NCBI GenBank assembly: GCA_911728435.2
Contig: OU452199.1
Coordinates: 15,634,860 to 15,698,859 of the forward strand
DNA: 64,000 nucleotides
Reading direction: 5' to 3'
Source of the DNA: Apoderus coryli
Taxonomy: Eukaryota; Arthropoda; Insecta; Coleoptera; Attelabidae
The notes under the pieces are model-generated. The model was given only the letters and a program-made list of their open reading frames with translations, searched no databases and had not been told where the DNA came from. Below, in pieces: positions 11,255-22,899 of this stretch (its first letter is position 1; each line of letters starts with the position of its first letter). The position numbers and the translations under genes were made by a program.

Positions 11255-12130
11255 TGTTTCAATAAGAACGCAAGATTATAAGGTTCAATAATACATTGTT
11301 TTCTGTAGCAAAGTATTTACTTTTAATGTATACATTTAGAAATTATGTATGAAACAAAATATATGAACGCCACGGCTTTCTGGCACATTCGTACTCTTTT
11401 GAAAACATTTACAAGAACATCATGTATACACGTGTCGTTATTTCATTGACACATCGTCTAATTTCAGCCTTTAATGTTTCGGGGGCCGCGTGTTTGTTGG
11501 GATAAACCTATGACCTCAGATAACCGCACAACCAGAAGCCAAATGTGTTAAGTCACAAGAACGTGATGGGCAATTCTGGTTATCAAAACCGGGAAATTAC
11601 ACAACCAGGAGCAAACTCGTGCAACGGTCCTGCTGAAACCACATGTCGACAAGAGCAATATGTTCCAATTGAAGCACATACGGCGATAACGGTCGCTAAG
11701 AAATTACGGTTCAATTATTCTGCCAAACCACAATGTACAATAAACATCAACACGTTTTGGATGCATTGCTTTTTGGTAAACATTCGTGGATTTTCTAGGC
11801 CCCAAATTCGGCAGTTTTGCATATTTTGTTCGCAAAATCGGTATTCACTTCTGTTTGCTCAAAGAGTGGACTATCTTCGCTGTGCAGGGTCTCTTGGCAA
11901 AAGTTGTTGAGTCAATTGGACTTTGTAGGCGTGCAGCTGCAAATGTTTGGTAAGAATACACGGAAGAGTGGCTTTTGTAATGCCCAATTCTTGTGACGAT
12001 GACAAATCGCCGTCTGTGAACTTTCAGCCATACTCTCGGAAACTGTCCTGATCTTTTCCTATGAACGACTTCTACGAGCTCATGGTGTGTGTCTCACATC
12101 ACTAACTGAATCTGTACTTTCAAATTTTTG
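11255..12130 (-). pseudogene. Heavily decayed Tc1/mariner transposase
   Basis: Reading the minus strand across frames gives SVSDVRHTP, then RTVSESMAESSQ (HTH region), KTRL-like FLPNICSCTPTKSN and TDFANKI. Then comes DMWFQQDRCT (second catalytic Asp block), an SRSCDLTHL piece where third-acid sequence is expected, and KPWRSYILFHT* at the C-terminus. This order matches the Tc1/mariner transposases common in insects. Many stops and shifts. A possible terminal region with TTTCAATAAGAACGCAAG lies at 11258-11276. The plus-strand frame at 11545-11910 is a shadow. Confidence 0.7.
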
Positions 12131-14814
12131 ATTATTCTAGTCACAGTAGATGACTTAGGAACATCCTGGCGACCAGTTTGATAATAATGTTTAACAATCA
12201 GGACACTTTGTTCTATCGTGTAATGCTACATGTTTCAAAATTTAAACACTCGGTTGCTGTTGAAAATAAAGTATTTGATTTATTAAGAAAATCTTTTATA
12301 TACAAATGTTGGCGTATCGTGTCGAATTTTGATAAAAATTTTACGTACTTTATTATTTTTTTTACACCATGTGAAATTTAGCAAACAATAGAGCTGACTA
12401 ACAACTATCGTTAAATTTAGAGCTGCTGAATTACTTATTCGTTTGAGCCCAACTACATGATCACCTTGAATATATTTAATTTTCATGAAACAATTTTAAT
12501 AGCTGCTATTGCATAAAGATTCCAAAATTTAGTTTTTATTCACAAAGCTTAAAGTAAAATACCTGCATTTCATTGCCTTTATTTAATCCACGACTCAAAC
12601 GTATTGTATAATAGTGCATAGATTGACTAAAGAAAGCAGATGTTTCTAGCTAAATCCAAGTTCTAACCGAGTTAAATATGAGTTGAATGAAAATAAACAA
12701 AAAAAGAGCTTTGATTTGAAATTGATTTGATATGAAAATTTGTTCGATTCATAAAATAAATATACCTACGTACAGCTTGACTTAAAAAATATATCAAAAT
12801 AAATACAGACTGATTTAATTTGATATCGTCTATTTGTAAGCACTGAACGTTTGCGTTCATGTCGAACGCCATATATCAGAAAGCAATTGGCCAAAATCAC
12901 AGGAGGGCTTTAAAACATTCCGATGATCGTTTGGGTCTGATTTACAGCCGAAACTCCACGTTTCAGCGCCATTATCCCCGGGTATTATACTTAACTTCTT
13001 TTATGTATGTCGTGAGCAAGGCCAAAGGCGTAACATTATCGTTTTTATGTAAATGAAATTTATTATTTCCTGTCCTAGTTAGTTTTTTAATTCAAAAGAG
13101 TTTGGATTTGTAACTTAAGTATAACTTAATTTAATTAAAAGATGCAATTACTCATTTTAGGTCTTATTTAATTAGAAATCTGTTCAGTTAGCTAAGTATA
13201 TACTAATTGTTTCAACCTTTAAGCGTGTGTGTATTGTTATATCGTGTTTTGCTGCACCAAGACAATCAACTTCATCAACTTCCGTTGTGATTTGATTGCA
13301 GCGTATTTCAACGAATTTTAAATGATTAATTCAAATATGCGGATACTACCTAGACGCGCTCATCAGCTCTATAATCAGTGTCTTGTCTAATAAATGACGG
13401 TGTAAACAAGTAAGCAACGTCACTACATCGAACACTGCTCTAAATGAATGTTGCCTGCAATTGATATGGCTCATTTCCTCTTTGTTTTGTTTAAACAGGG
13501 CAGTAGTTGCTCTAGCGCATTTCAATTTACAATAAAAAGATTAAAAACGCGCTGGTTAATCTCGCGTGTTGACTGATCTTTTGGCAAAACGAGTCCTCCA
13601 ATGTGGCATAATTCACTATATGTATATTATCACTAAAACCGCAGTATCGAAAGGCTTGTCACCAAGGTGGAATATAACAAGTCTTTAAGAATGTTAGTTG
13701 TCGGTAGTTTGTTGAATATCTCATGAAAGAAAATAATCAATAAGTTGAAATTGCAAGGAAGTGCGTGTTATTGGGAAATCTTGCTTTTCCAAATACAATT
13801 TTTTCTTTTTTTAATGTTTATATTTGCTTTTTAAAATCTTTCAATAAGTTGTATTACTACTTATGTAAAATCAAAAAAATAACAAACCTATTAAAAGAAT
13901 ATATAATAGAGATTGTTGCCGTTATAGAGCCACTATTGATGAGCAGCCTCGCTCCAACCATGTCTGGCTAAATGGGTAAACATCCAATATATTATAGATC
14001 TTTGTGGAGTAAGACTTTTGTTTATTTCGATAAGATAATAATTTAGCGCTCCTCCCCAATATTGACCATGTAACGATCCATATCTAGTAAAATGCCAACT
14101 AGCTGTTCAGAACATTTTTGCTCTCGCACCATCTCTAGTAGAAACGTCATTCGTAACTACGACAGAAGCAAGCGCATGTGTTGTGTTAAACTTATAATAT
14201 TTTTTCGGTTTATTCTACCATTAAACTATTTTCTTTTGTCTATTTTATCCGCAATCAATTTGTTATTTGTTTAAAGTTAAACTACCTACCTGTTTGTTTT
14301 GTGTTTTAATACAGTCACCCACTAACAACCCTGTTACAACTATGTTTTTATATAATATTTTAGTTTTCTAAGGATCTAGATGTCATTTCTATTTAGTACG
14401 CCACTGCTTCCTTCGAAGACAGAACAGAAATTACGGAGAAACATTCGCGAATGAATCGACAAAAGCAATAATAATTTAAAATATGAAACCGAATTCATTC
14501 ATTCGAAATGGCTAAAGTTCAAAACAAATTGATTAATTGCTAATACTGCTATGTAGGTTTGCTTTGGTACCTATCAGTTTTATAACAGTTGGAAAAAAAT
14601 GGAAATTGGGAGGTGGAATACGTTGAATTTTAATTGGCGATGTGTGTACATTTTTGAAGGGCAGGCAACTTTGAATGATTGGAATTTAATGAGTTTTCTT
14701 ATTTTTGTAGTTTTTTTTTGCGAAATTTAATCCATATACTCGTACAATGAATAGAAATAGTCAAAATTGGGTGGGTAGTGTTGTTTTGATTTTTATTTTA
14801 TATTATTGCCTTCT
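12131..14814. other. Intronic sequence, no gene recognised
   Basis: AT-rich with a few less biased patches (12850-13060, 13320-13640, 14080-14180). No TE protein or repeat was recognised. Such patches could be regulatory, but nothing in the sequence proves it. Confidence 0.4.
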
Positions 14815-15090
14815 TGAAGTGAGTAATTTTCTTTATCATATTCATATTAATTTCTTGTAACTGTTTAGCTTTTCGGCAAGAAGTACGTGTTATGATAATT
14901 TTAGACATAATAGTATATTGTGTCCATCAAATTCCATAGTCGACCAGCAACCATAGGAGTCCGGGAATGTGATTTTCCTACGAAGTGAACAATATACTAT
15001 TATGTGTATATAACACGTACTTTCCTGCCAAAAAACCAAAAAGTTACAAATATTAATATGAACAGATTAAGAAAATTACTGTGTGACAAA
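14815..15090. mobile_element. Palindromic MITE
   Basis: Inverted arms: GTACGTGTTAT, CATAATAGTATATTGT and AGTAATTTTCTT on the left recur as reverse complements at 14990-15075. The central loop has CTACGAAGTGAAC and is shared with 8515-8660. No coding capacity. Confidence 0.7.
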
Positions 15091-15758
15091 TAAATTAAAT
15101 TAATGTTATATTTCCCTACTTTGGCGAAATAAAAAAATAAAAAACTCAAAAATCTTTTACGATTTATGCCTCATTAGAAATTAAACCATCACCAACCGGT
15201 CAATATACCAGTAGTAACGCAGGGTGACAACACGGCAGTGAAGTTAATGACGGCAATTAAAGTAATTTATCGGGAGCACCCCGTCCTAACATACGCAAAT
15301 TGAAGGGGTGGTACACTCCATCAGCATAGAGGAGACTAAATCCCGATGCGGTCTACGAGATTTTCTATACGGTGAATTTATATCCTCAAACGCCACATGT
15401 GTTGTTTGCTTCGACGATATGTCACATGCTGTGCGACATTTTATTGTGAAGAGATGTTTGCTTTATGAATTTGCAATCGCCTATTATGGAAAATATATTT
15501 TATATTATTTAGGGGACTATCTTACGTGTTTATGTTGTAAATATAAAAGTACGAAAACAGAAGTTCAGTTAATGTCAGTACAATTATTACAATTATCAAC
15601 ATGTGCCATATTCGATAGCTTTAAACAATACTGCAAAAAATATACTTTTTGTATGAGCTTTTGTAACATCTTTTTCACTACTTAAACAGTTTAAATCAAT
15701 TTTTGTCATGTACACTTTAAAACATATTCATATATTTGTTCAACTATTTCAAAAAGAA

Positions 15759-15800
15759 ACCAAACATGTTTCGAGAATTGCTATTCGCATCATCAGTAGT
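15759..15800 (-). ncRNA. Hammerhead ribozyme (type I, minimal), motif A
   Basis: On the minus strand ACUA (15800-15797) precedes the core CUGAUGA (15796-15790), then an unpaired U. A hairpin follows with stem GAAU/AUUC and loop AGCA, then GAAA (15772-15769). Stem III is only A-U plus C-G around a two-base loop (ACAUGU). The predicted cleavage site follows U at 15763. UGGU (15762-15759) then pairs with ACUA to form stem I (four pairs, one G-U). All invariant hammerhead positions are present. Activity is inferred. Confidence 0.7.
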
Positions 15801-15870
15801 ACAACGACGTCATATAGAAAGTTATGCAAATAATATTAATTCGAAAAAAGAAGGAAAATTCCTTAAAACA

Positions 15871-17228
15871 TACAGGGTGTGTCACTAAACAACGGATCAC
15901 TTTGAAAATTTGGTTTCTTCAGTAGGTCAATCTAATCTATATACTTCTTTTTACTTACTTTTTTTTTGCCTTTGGTCCAAAACAGGTCTCTGGATAATAT
16001 TCACCATTTGGTCACCTGAATAGACAGGCTCTAAAAATTTTGACGGTAGATGAATAATATCTTAGAAAAATCAACTATCTTGACAGATTCACCCATAAGG
16101 TGGTCACAAACTAGAAAAATTGGATTATTCCCTTATATTTAAATTAGGTAGCTATGAAGCTTCATTAAACGTCGCGAAACACGAAAATAGCCTGACATTT
16201 AGGTAATAACTAATAAAACGTTTGTTATTTATTAACGAGAGTTACTCAAATGAAGTTTTATTCAACTTATTTATTATTCGTTCGAAATGTAACAAAATTA
16301 TAGAATCAACATTCAGGAAGTTTAATGAAATATATCCTGACCAATAGACATGACATAAAATAATGACAATAATTTCTTGAATTAAGGGTCCAAACTGAGA
16401 GTAAAAAGCGATATTTAGCCAAGACTATGACCTGAGATAAAGAAACATAATGTTTTTATCTACTTTAGCGCTGATTGTTAATTAGTATTCGGTTCATTAA
16501 CCTTCTGCATGTTTTTATATAATTTTGTCACATTACCTATGAATAATAAACAAGTTCATTAAAAAAACTTCATTTGCGTAATTATTTCCAAGACACTTTC
16601 GTAAACGTTTTATTAGTTAGGCATTAAATGTCAATTATTATACCTTTATTGTTTCATGACGTTTAGTGACGTTTCATGGCTACCTAATTAAAATATAAAG
16701 AAGTATTTACATTTTTCTAGAAACTTGCTTTTACTTTGGAAATTTTTCCAGTTAGGGATAGATAATGGCATATCATTTGAAAGGGAAGTTGAATGTCTTT
16801 AGAATATTAATAATATACTTGTAGATAGCAATACAGTAGTTTGCAACCACCCTGTATACTTATGGCTGAATCTGTGACTATAGTTGATTTTTATAAGATA
16901 TACTTCATCTACCGTCAAAATTTCCAGATTCTACCTATTCTACCAAATGGTAAATATTTTCCAGACACCTGTTTTGGGACAACAAATTTCAAAATAAATT
17001 ATTTATTCAAAAATAGTTGACAGGTATAGGGAAGTGTTAAGACAAAATACTCCAAAACCGATAAGGGATCCAAAAATATAATTATATACAGGATGTACCA
17101 TTTGAAAGGTAGTATCAACTTCCGTTAAAAATTTGGTTGCTTCAGTAGGAGCCACCAAAATTTCACAATGATCCCTTGTTTAATTCCCGTAAACGTTTAA
17201 TACGCCATCTATCATGAGACACCCTGAA
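15871..17228. mobile_element. CAGGGTG-ended element with internal palindrome
   Basis: The left end TACAGGGTGTGTCAC and inner GGATCACTTTGAAAATTT, TTCTTCAGTAGG are matched in reverse complement by the right end (GAGACACCCTGAA near 17214-17226, AAATTTCACAATGATCC, CTTCAGTAGG). Inside, arms at about 16130-16330 and 16500-16705 are inverted copies, e.g. AATTAGGTAGC/GCTACCTAATT. A further CACCCTGTATA end at 16849-16859 suggests one element nested in another. No transposase. Confidence 0.6.
16120..16860. repeat. Dispersed palindromic repeat, copy 2 (fuller copy)
   Basis: Reverse complement matches 4858-5425 over several hundred bases (e.g. GGTAATGTGACAAAATTATA). It ends with CACCCTGTATA, the terminal type of the mariner-derived elements in this window. 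Confidence 0.65.
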
Positions 17229-19583
17229 TATTGTTAACTAATAAGTACATATTATAGGAGGAATCATAAAGTTATGATTTTTAACGTTAAAATATTTGGA
17301 GTTTGTAACATTCCCTAAGTTCGTTTGTGAATAGACGTAAAATTATTTATAACTTCTCGTATAAAGATGGATTATATCACTAATCCATTTAATATAATAT
17401 GTGCTTGAAATAAAAGTCCAACTCCATGAAGTGGAATAAGTATCAACATGCAAACTCACCATTACGTGAACCAAAATCTTTTACGTTAAAACAAATCACA
17501 TATTCTTAATATGTTCTTAAAGTTTGTTAAACCATCAAAATTTTTTGTCAAAAACTTTGAATACTCATTATTTGAGCCTTATTACACTTTTCATGATATC
17601 ATAATATTTAGTGAGCCACATTTTTTGTGTCTATATTAGCTATTGTTTTACGTAAATTAGCATTAATGTCATTATGACACCTAAAAAAGTTAAGTAAATT
17701 AATTAAAATTCAAGGATGGTTTATGATAGATAATTTGTAAATCTTGAAATCTAGATAAACACACCATCACTTTCTCTTTAAATATCAAACTTAAAAAAAA
17801 AGATAAACTCGATTAAATAAAAGCTCGAAACAGATGTAACTTACATTATTCTCTGTTGGCTACTAAGTATTTGAACTTATTACCAATTACTACGTATATT
17901 TGGGTTAGAGTTTTGACACGTCCAGTGCGAACCGATCCTAATTAATAGTGCAAATAACTGCGGTTAGTTTGCATAAGAAAAATCCGGGATGGCTCCATGA
18001 CGTGCAACTAAGTCATATATTAGGAGTGCCTGGTAGGTAGGTACGTTCAAATTGAGTGCATCTGAATGCACCCTCCGTTGCGACCAAACAAAAGAGTCTT
18101 TTGGGGCTCATATATATTTATAGTTCCCTCAACAAGTCAATCTTCCACCCGTTAATTGCTAGGTGAGCTTTCTTTCAGATTCATTAATTACTTCAAGGTC
18201 TTCTGTTAATATTATGCATATAAACTAATATTATGTATACCGTTCAAGCAATAAATAAAACTCAAGAAGAAAAATAATGGCAAAAACAAACCATTTCTAT
18301 TAATGTGCCTGAACTTGGAAAGTTTTTAGTACAGGCTGTTTTTATTACGAAAAAATTAATAAAAATAAACTACGTCTGTGTGTAATTGTCGTTATAAAAA
18401 TTTTTCCTTGCATATGGACCATGATCCATAATCCAACTCGCGTTTCCAACCGTGCAATCTAAATGTTGGCTGGCGTTCATTGTTGAGCCCGTAACTCGAT
18501 TACGCTTCATCAAGAGTGCGCTGTTTTCAGCAATGCCGCTTAGATGAGCTACAATTTGCATTTAATTATCACATATAATGCGCATTAAACGGCAGCAGTT
18601 CGCGTACCCGTGAAATTGGACCTGCCATTTGAATTCGTGATTTTCGCTGATAGCTGGATGATTTTTTCATATTTAAAATGCAATTGTTTCGAATGAGAGA
18701 GCTTTGTTTGGTGGATAACGGGTAACAAGTTTTAATTAGATAAATTGATTGATGAAAATGCAGGAGCACGTATAGCTTTTTTATGAGATAGCTTTGTAAT
18801 TTGGAAAACTGCTGAATGGAAGTTTATTAATTAGTATTGCTATATTATGGAATTGCGATCAATCTAGTTTGAGGTTTTGACCAATAAATAACAATTTCGT
18901 TTAAGCGAGAGTCACATAAGAGATAACATTGAATTCAAATAAAAAAGACTGTATATAAACACATTCGTTACCGAGAAAATTGACAAAAAGGAATATTTTA
19001 GAAATTTTTTAATATATTTTTTTAACAAATGGTACTTACTATGATTACTGCGTGATATGATATATGTCAGATTAAATTCATTACAGAAAAAAACAACGGT
19101 GGCAGTTATTTTTTCATTAAAAATTGTAATATTTGGGCAACCAAATCATTCGCAGGGCAATTTGATATAAAAATATTTTAATGTAATCATCAAAATTTTC
19201 TAAAATATTTCCTTTTTTTCAATTTTCTCGGAAACGGTGCATCCTCGCTATATGCAACAAGAGTACCTACTTATTTTACGTAGCATGATTTGAGCATTTG
19301 TACAGCATTTTAACAAACTGGCTTCCGATAAATTTTTGACAGCAAAAAATTGCAGAATTGTAATCATCTGAGGTAGAAAAATAAGCAAATGTCAGGCCTA
19401 ATAGTATAGCAATTGTCAATATAAAATACTGTACCAGATTTTCCTCGACTTCTATAATCCATTGAGATTCAGATGTTCATATAAAAAAAATTTCTTAAAA
19501 TCTAGCAACTGTTAAAGTCAAAAATCTGACTCACCCATTTGAAAAATTCTTGATTTTTTATTAACACATTTATTATCTAAATA
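17229..19583. other. Intronic sequence; possible regulatory patch at 18360-18780
   Basis: No gene recognised. Most is AT-rich. The part at 18360-18780 is higher in complexity and GC, shows no transposon signature, and contains ATTTGCATTTAATTA (18554-18568), an octamer (POU) site overlapping a homeodomain TTTAATTA site. A regulatory role for exex is speculation based on location. Confidence 0.4.
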
Positions 19584-21130
19584 CAGTCGACACTGTTTAT
19601 ACTGAAAAACTCTTTACAGAGCAATTTTTTCTAGACCTAGAATATTTTAATGAAATTTAATGTAAAAAGCCCTGCATATAGTGAATCTTTAAAATGAGTA
19701 CCTAGCACTCTATATAATAAAATTTTTACCGGACTTTTATGTATAAGTTTTTATGCATTTATTGAGATCTTGGCCTTTTCGGGTTTCCCAGTTTTTTTAT
19801 CGCAAATGTTCTTAACGCGTTCATATTTTCTAATGGTAGGCAATAAAGCAGGTAGATTTCTGTGACACCTGTGGAATTCCTAACCCATTCTATAGTCGAG
19901 ACCTAGTAAATCTCAAATTTAGGATCTGTTGGTTTTTGTTTAAGAATCAAGTAAGATGTCCAGCGTGTGTGTTTAAGTTTATCTAATAAAATTAAATTTT
20001 TGGAGGAAGTTGATAAAGGCTGCAAAAAAATTGATCTTGCTGCAAAATTCGGTGTTTCCCCAAGAGAACTTTTGACATTGCGACTGAAACTGTTTTAAAA
20101 AATGTATTGAAAAAGTACGAGCCACAAAACGTTTTCAATTATTGTGATGAAACCGGTTTATTTTTTAAATGTTTGCAAAATAAAACTTTCGCTTTTAAAA
20201 GTGATAAATCTTTAGGTGTTAAAACAAGTAAAGAAAGCTTAAGCGGTTGGAGCAAACATGGATGGCTCAGAAAAACTGAAAATCCCCGTTGTTTAAAAGG
20301 ACTTAAATCTCTGGAGTTAAATTATGCCAATAATAAAAAAGCTTGGATGACTTCTAACTTCTGAGATTTTCGAAAGATGGATTAAAGATCTGGACACGAA
20401 AATGAAAAGCCAAAAGCGAATTGTGATGTTTGTAGACAATTGTCCTGCACATTAGTGTAAGTAAAAAATTAATGAATATTGAATTGACTTTTTTTCCACA
20501 AACATGACCTCCAAATTGCAACCTATGGACCAGGGTATTATAAAAAACATACAACATCATTACCGAAACAGAATTGTTCACAAAATTGTTAACGCAATGG
20601 GGTATTCTACAAAAAACTGCTACCGTCGTCGCAGATTTTTTACTTGAAGATTTCGTAGAAATCGACAATGATATTGGCACTACAGATCTCCCAACTGGCC
20701 AAGACATAATTGACTATGTAAAAGTATAGACGAATATGAAGAAGAAACTGAAACCGGGGAATGTCCTGCTAAATTTAGTGAAACCTCATCAAATCTTTAT
20801 GCATTTGAATAAGAGTTTTGTTGAGCAACAATTATTTTTCAAAAGTAATGTGAAAAGAAAATAACTGATTATTATTTTTCCTGGTACATAATAATGAATC
20901 TTATTTAGCAATTTCTCAAAACTACACAAATTACTATATTCTTATGTAATGTGTACGTAGATTATGTACATGATATGTATTTAAACATTCAAATGTTTAA
21001 TAAAATATTTTAAAATTCAATCTTGCGACTTTTTTTGTCGCTTCCTGATTGTTTCTTTACATAGTGAAAAACTCTCTATAGTGCAATTTCGGTCGACTTG
21101 TCGGTCTTTCACTATATAGAGGTTCGATTG
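19584..21130 (+). mobile_element. pogo/Tigger-like DNA transposon, copy A (degenerate)
   Basis: Flanked by TA (19582-19583; 21131-21132). The left end starts CAGTCGACACTG; the right end reads in reverse CAATCGAACCTCTATATAG, the pogo/Tigger-type terminus. Inner TGAAAAACTC blocks are shared by both ends. Related copies lie at 29000-31759 and 46430-46563. Confidence 0.85.
19990..20760 (+). pseudogene. Degenerate pogo/Tigger transposase (copy A)
   Basis: Pieces in order: a CENP-B-type helix-turn-helix remnant (LEEVDKGCKKIDLAAKFGVSP, about 19999-20060), then at 20107-20364 a DDE segment with CDETGLFFKCL (first catalytic Asp) and NPRCLKGLKSL. In shifted frames, VDNCPAH (second Asp) at about 20430-20453 and QPMDQGI at about 20519-20540. 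A large internal deletion joins the HTH to the catalytic region. Stops and shifts make it inactive. Confidence 0.85.
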
Positions 21131-21132
21131 TA

Positions 21133-21410
21133 TTTATTTTTATGCTGATTTTACCAGGCTATCAAATAAAAATTAATAAATTTTCTGTAAAATACAGTAA
21201 GTATAAGAATATCGACAAGAGCAAAATCGATTAAAATTAAATTTTAAGACACTATTGAAACGAATGTGTGGTATCAAATGTATTTTAAATTTATATTGGA
21301 AATTGGAAAAGATCGTTCAATTTCTCAAAGTAGCTGTCCATCATTATATAATAAAACTCAATAAACTCGAAGTTCAGCTACGTAATCAATTTGGTTGTCA
21401 ATTTTATTGT
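21133..21410. other. AT-rich spacer, nothing recognised
   Basis: No coding or repeat signal recognised between the pogo-like element and hammerhead motif B. Confidence 0.4.
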
Positions 21411-21448
21411 GTGTAACCGATTTCGGTCATAAGACCATCATCAGACAC
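21411..21448 (-). ncRNA. Hammerhead ribozyme (type I, minimal), motif B
   Basis: Minus strand: GUGU (21448-21445), core CUGAUGA (21444-21438), unpaired U, stem II GGUC/GACC with a UUAU loop, then GAAA (21424-21421). Stem III is a tiny A-U plus U-G pair around CG. Predicted cleavage follows U at 21415. ACAC (21414-21411) pairs perfectly with GUGU. Stem sequences differ entirely from motif A while the architecture is the same, which argues against chance. Confidence 0.75.
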
Positions 21449-22800
21449 TAAACCAAACACAGAGAAGACAAATCGATGAATTTCATATAGACGAATGTTC
21501 ATGTCTTTACAACAACAAACATTTAAATTTATATTTCTTATTTCGTACGTATTTTATGTTCAGTATTTTTTTAAGGAACCATAACTGTTTTAATTTTGCT
21601 TAAATAATCTCAAACCGATTTTACTATATACAAAAAGCGTTCAAACAATATGATGAATATCTAACTATCTAATTAATATTGAACAAATAAAGTAAATCAG
21701 AATTATTAATAAAATTAAATCGTTATCAGTCCTAATAAGCTAATATTTTTTGGTATGATGAAATTAAATCCACATATAAATCCACATTATTCAATTAAGT
21801 GCCAAAATAAAATATTTGGATGAGATAGTGTGACAAAACCATTTCTAAACTATTATCTCAATCAAGACAGATGGCATAATGATTCAAAAAATTTAATATA
21901 AAATTACACAAGAGATTAATAACATATCACGCTGTCAATTAAGGACGCTAATAAGTCTCTAACTTCTGCATATACAGTGTGGCCCAAATCAACGCAACGA
22001 TAAGTGAAAACGTCAAAAAATTTTAGCACTAAAATTAAGTTTCTGGGGTTCATCACATTGTGGAAAAATCTATGCTCACCCTAATAAAGCGACTTTTTGA
22101 AAGAGATACCTAAAAAATTGATAAAAATAAGTTCTTTAAACAGTAAATTATTATAGTTAGTAATTTTTTGTTTCATTGTAACATTGGTTAGGTAACAAGT
22201 TCAAAAAATATTTTCTTTATTACTTTTTAGCTCTGCTTAAACAAACATTAATTTCTACCATATTATTTAGTATAAAAGGAACAACAACGTCTTGAAAATT
22301 TTTAAACAAGTAATTTTTCTCACTATTCTAAACGAAAGCATATAAAATTTTAGAACAGCACAAAATGTTCTAGAATTTATTAAAATACAATAGTATCATA
22401 GAGCATCTGATTCGTGTATCCTATTTGTTTGATCCGACCTTAAAAGTAAACAATTCCTTCTCATCCGATATAGATGGCTAGAAGTGGGTTCAACATTGGT
22501 AGTCCATCTTTCATGGAAGTGTTCATTTAGCCAATCACACCCTCTTAAAGTGGAGTCCACAGAACAGCCGTCGTGTTGAAAATATAAATAAATGAAAGTT
22601 TGCGTTCAACGAAATGTAAAAATTGACTCGTCTAACAAAATAATATTTTAGTTTTTTTTTTCACACAAACAAACATAAAAATAAACCTTCAACCTTCAGG
22701 TTCTTCCTTTAGGGTATGAACCGATTTTTCAGAGCCATATTCACAGTAGAGTGCAATCCTATAAACATAGCTACAACATCGTCACCTTCACAATAATTAT
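21449..22800. other. Intronic sequence, no gene recognised
   Basis: AT-rich. A terminus-like ATACAGTGTGGCCC at 21972-21985 may mark a decayed mariner-type repeat, but no partner end was found. Confidence 0.4.
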
Positions 22801-22819
22801 CTGTATTATTTAAGTTTCA

Positions 22820-22880
22820 AAGCCTACATAGCGAGATATGTTTCGAAGGCAATCACCCTCATCATCAGTCAAATACAGCC
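22820..22880 (-). ncRNA. Hammerhead-like ribozyme remnant, motif C
   Basis: Minus strand: core CUGAUGA (22868-22862), unpaired U, stem II GAGGG/CCUUC, GAAA (22844-22841), and a longer stem III ACAUA/UAUGU with a six-base loop. Potential cleavage follows A at 22825. The stem I bases next to the core do not pair (G-A, G-G); pairing resumes only further out (CUGUA with UACAG). Core intact but probably degenerate. Confidence 0.55.
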
Positions 22881-22899
22881 ATAAGCAGAACTTACACAC

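Noticed and set aside
15308..15685. 125-codon plus-strand frame.
   Set aside because: It begins at a GTG in mid-sequence, is Cys/Tyr-rich with no recognisable domain, and overlaps AT-rich DNA; probably chance.
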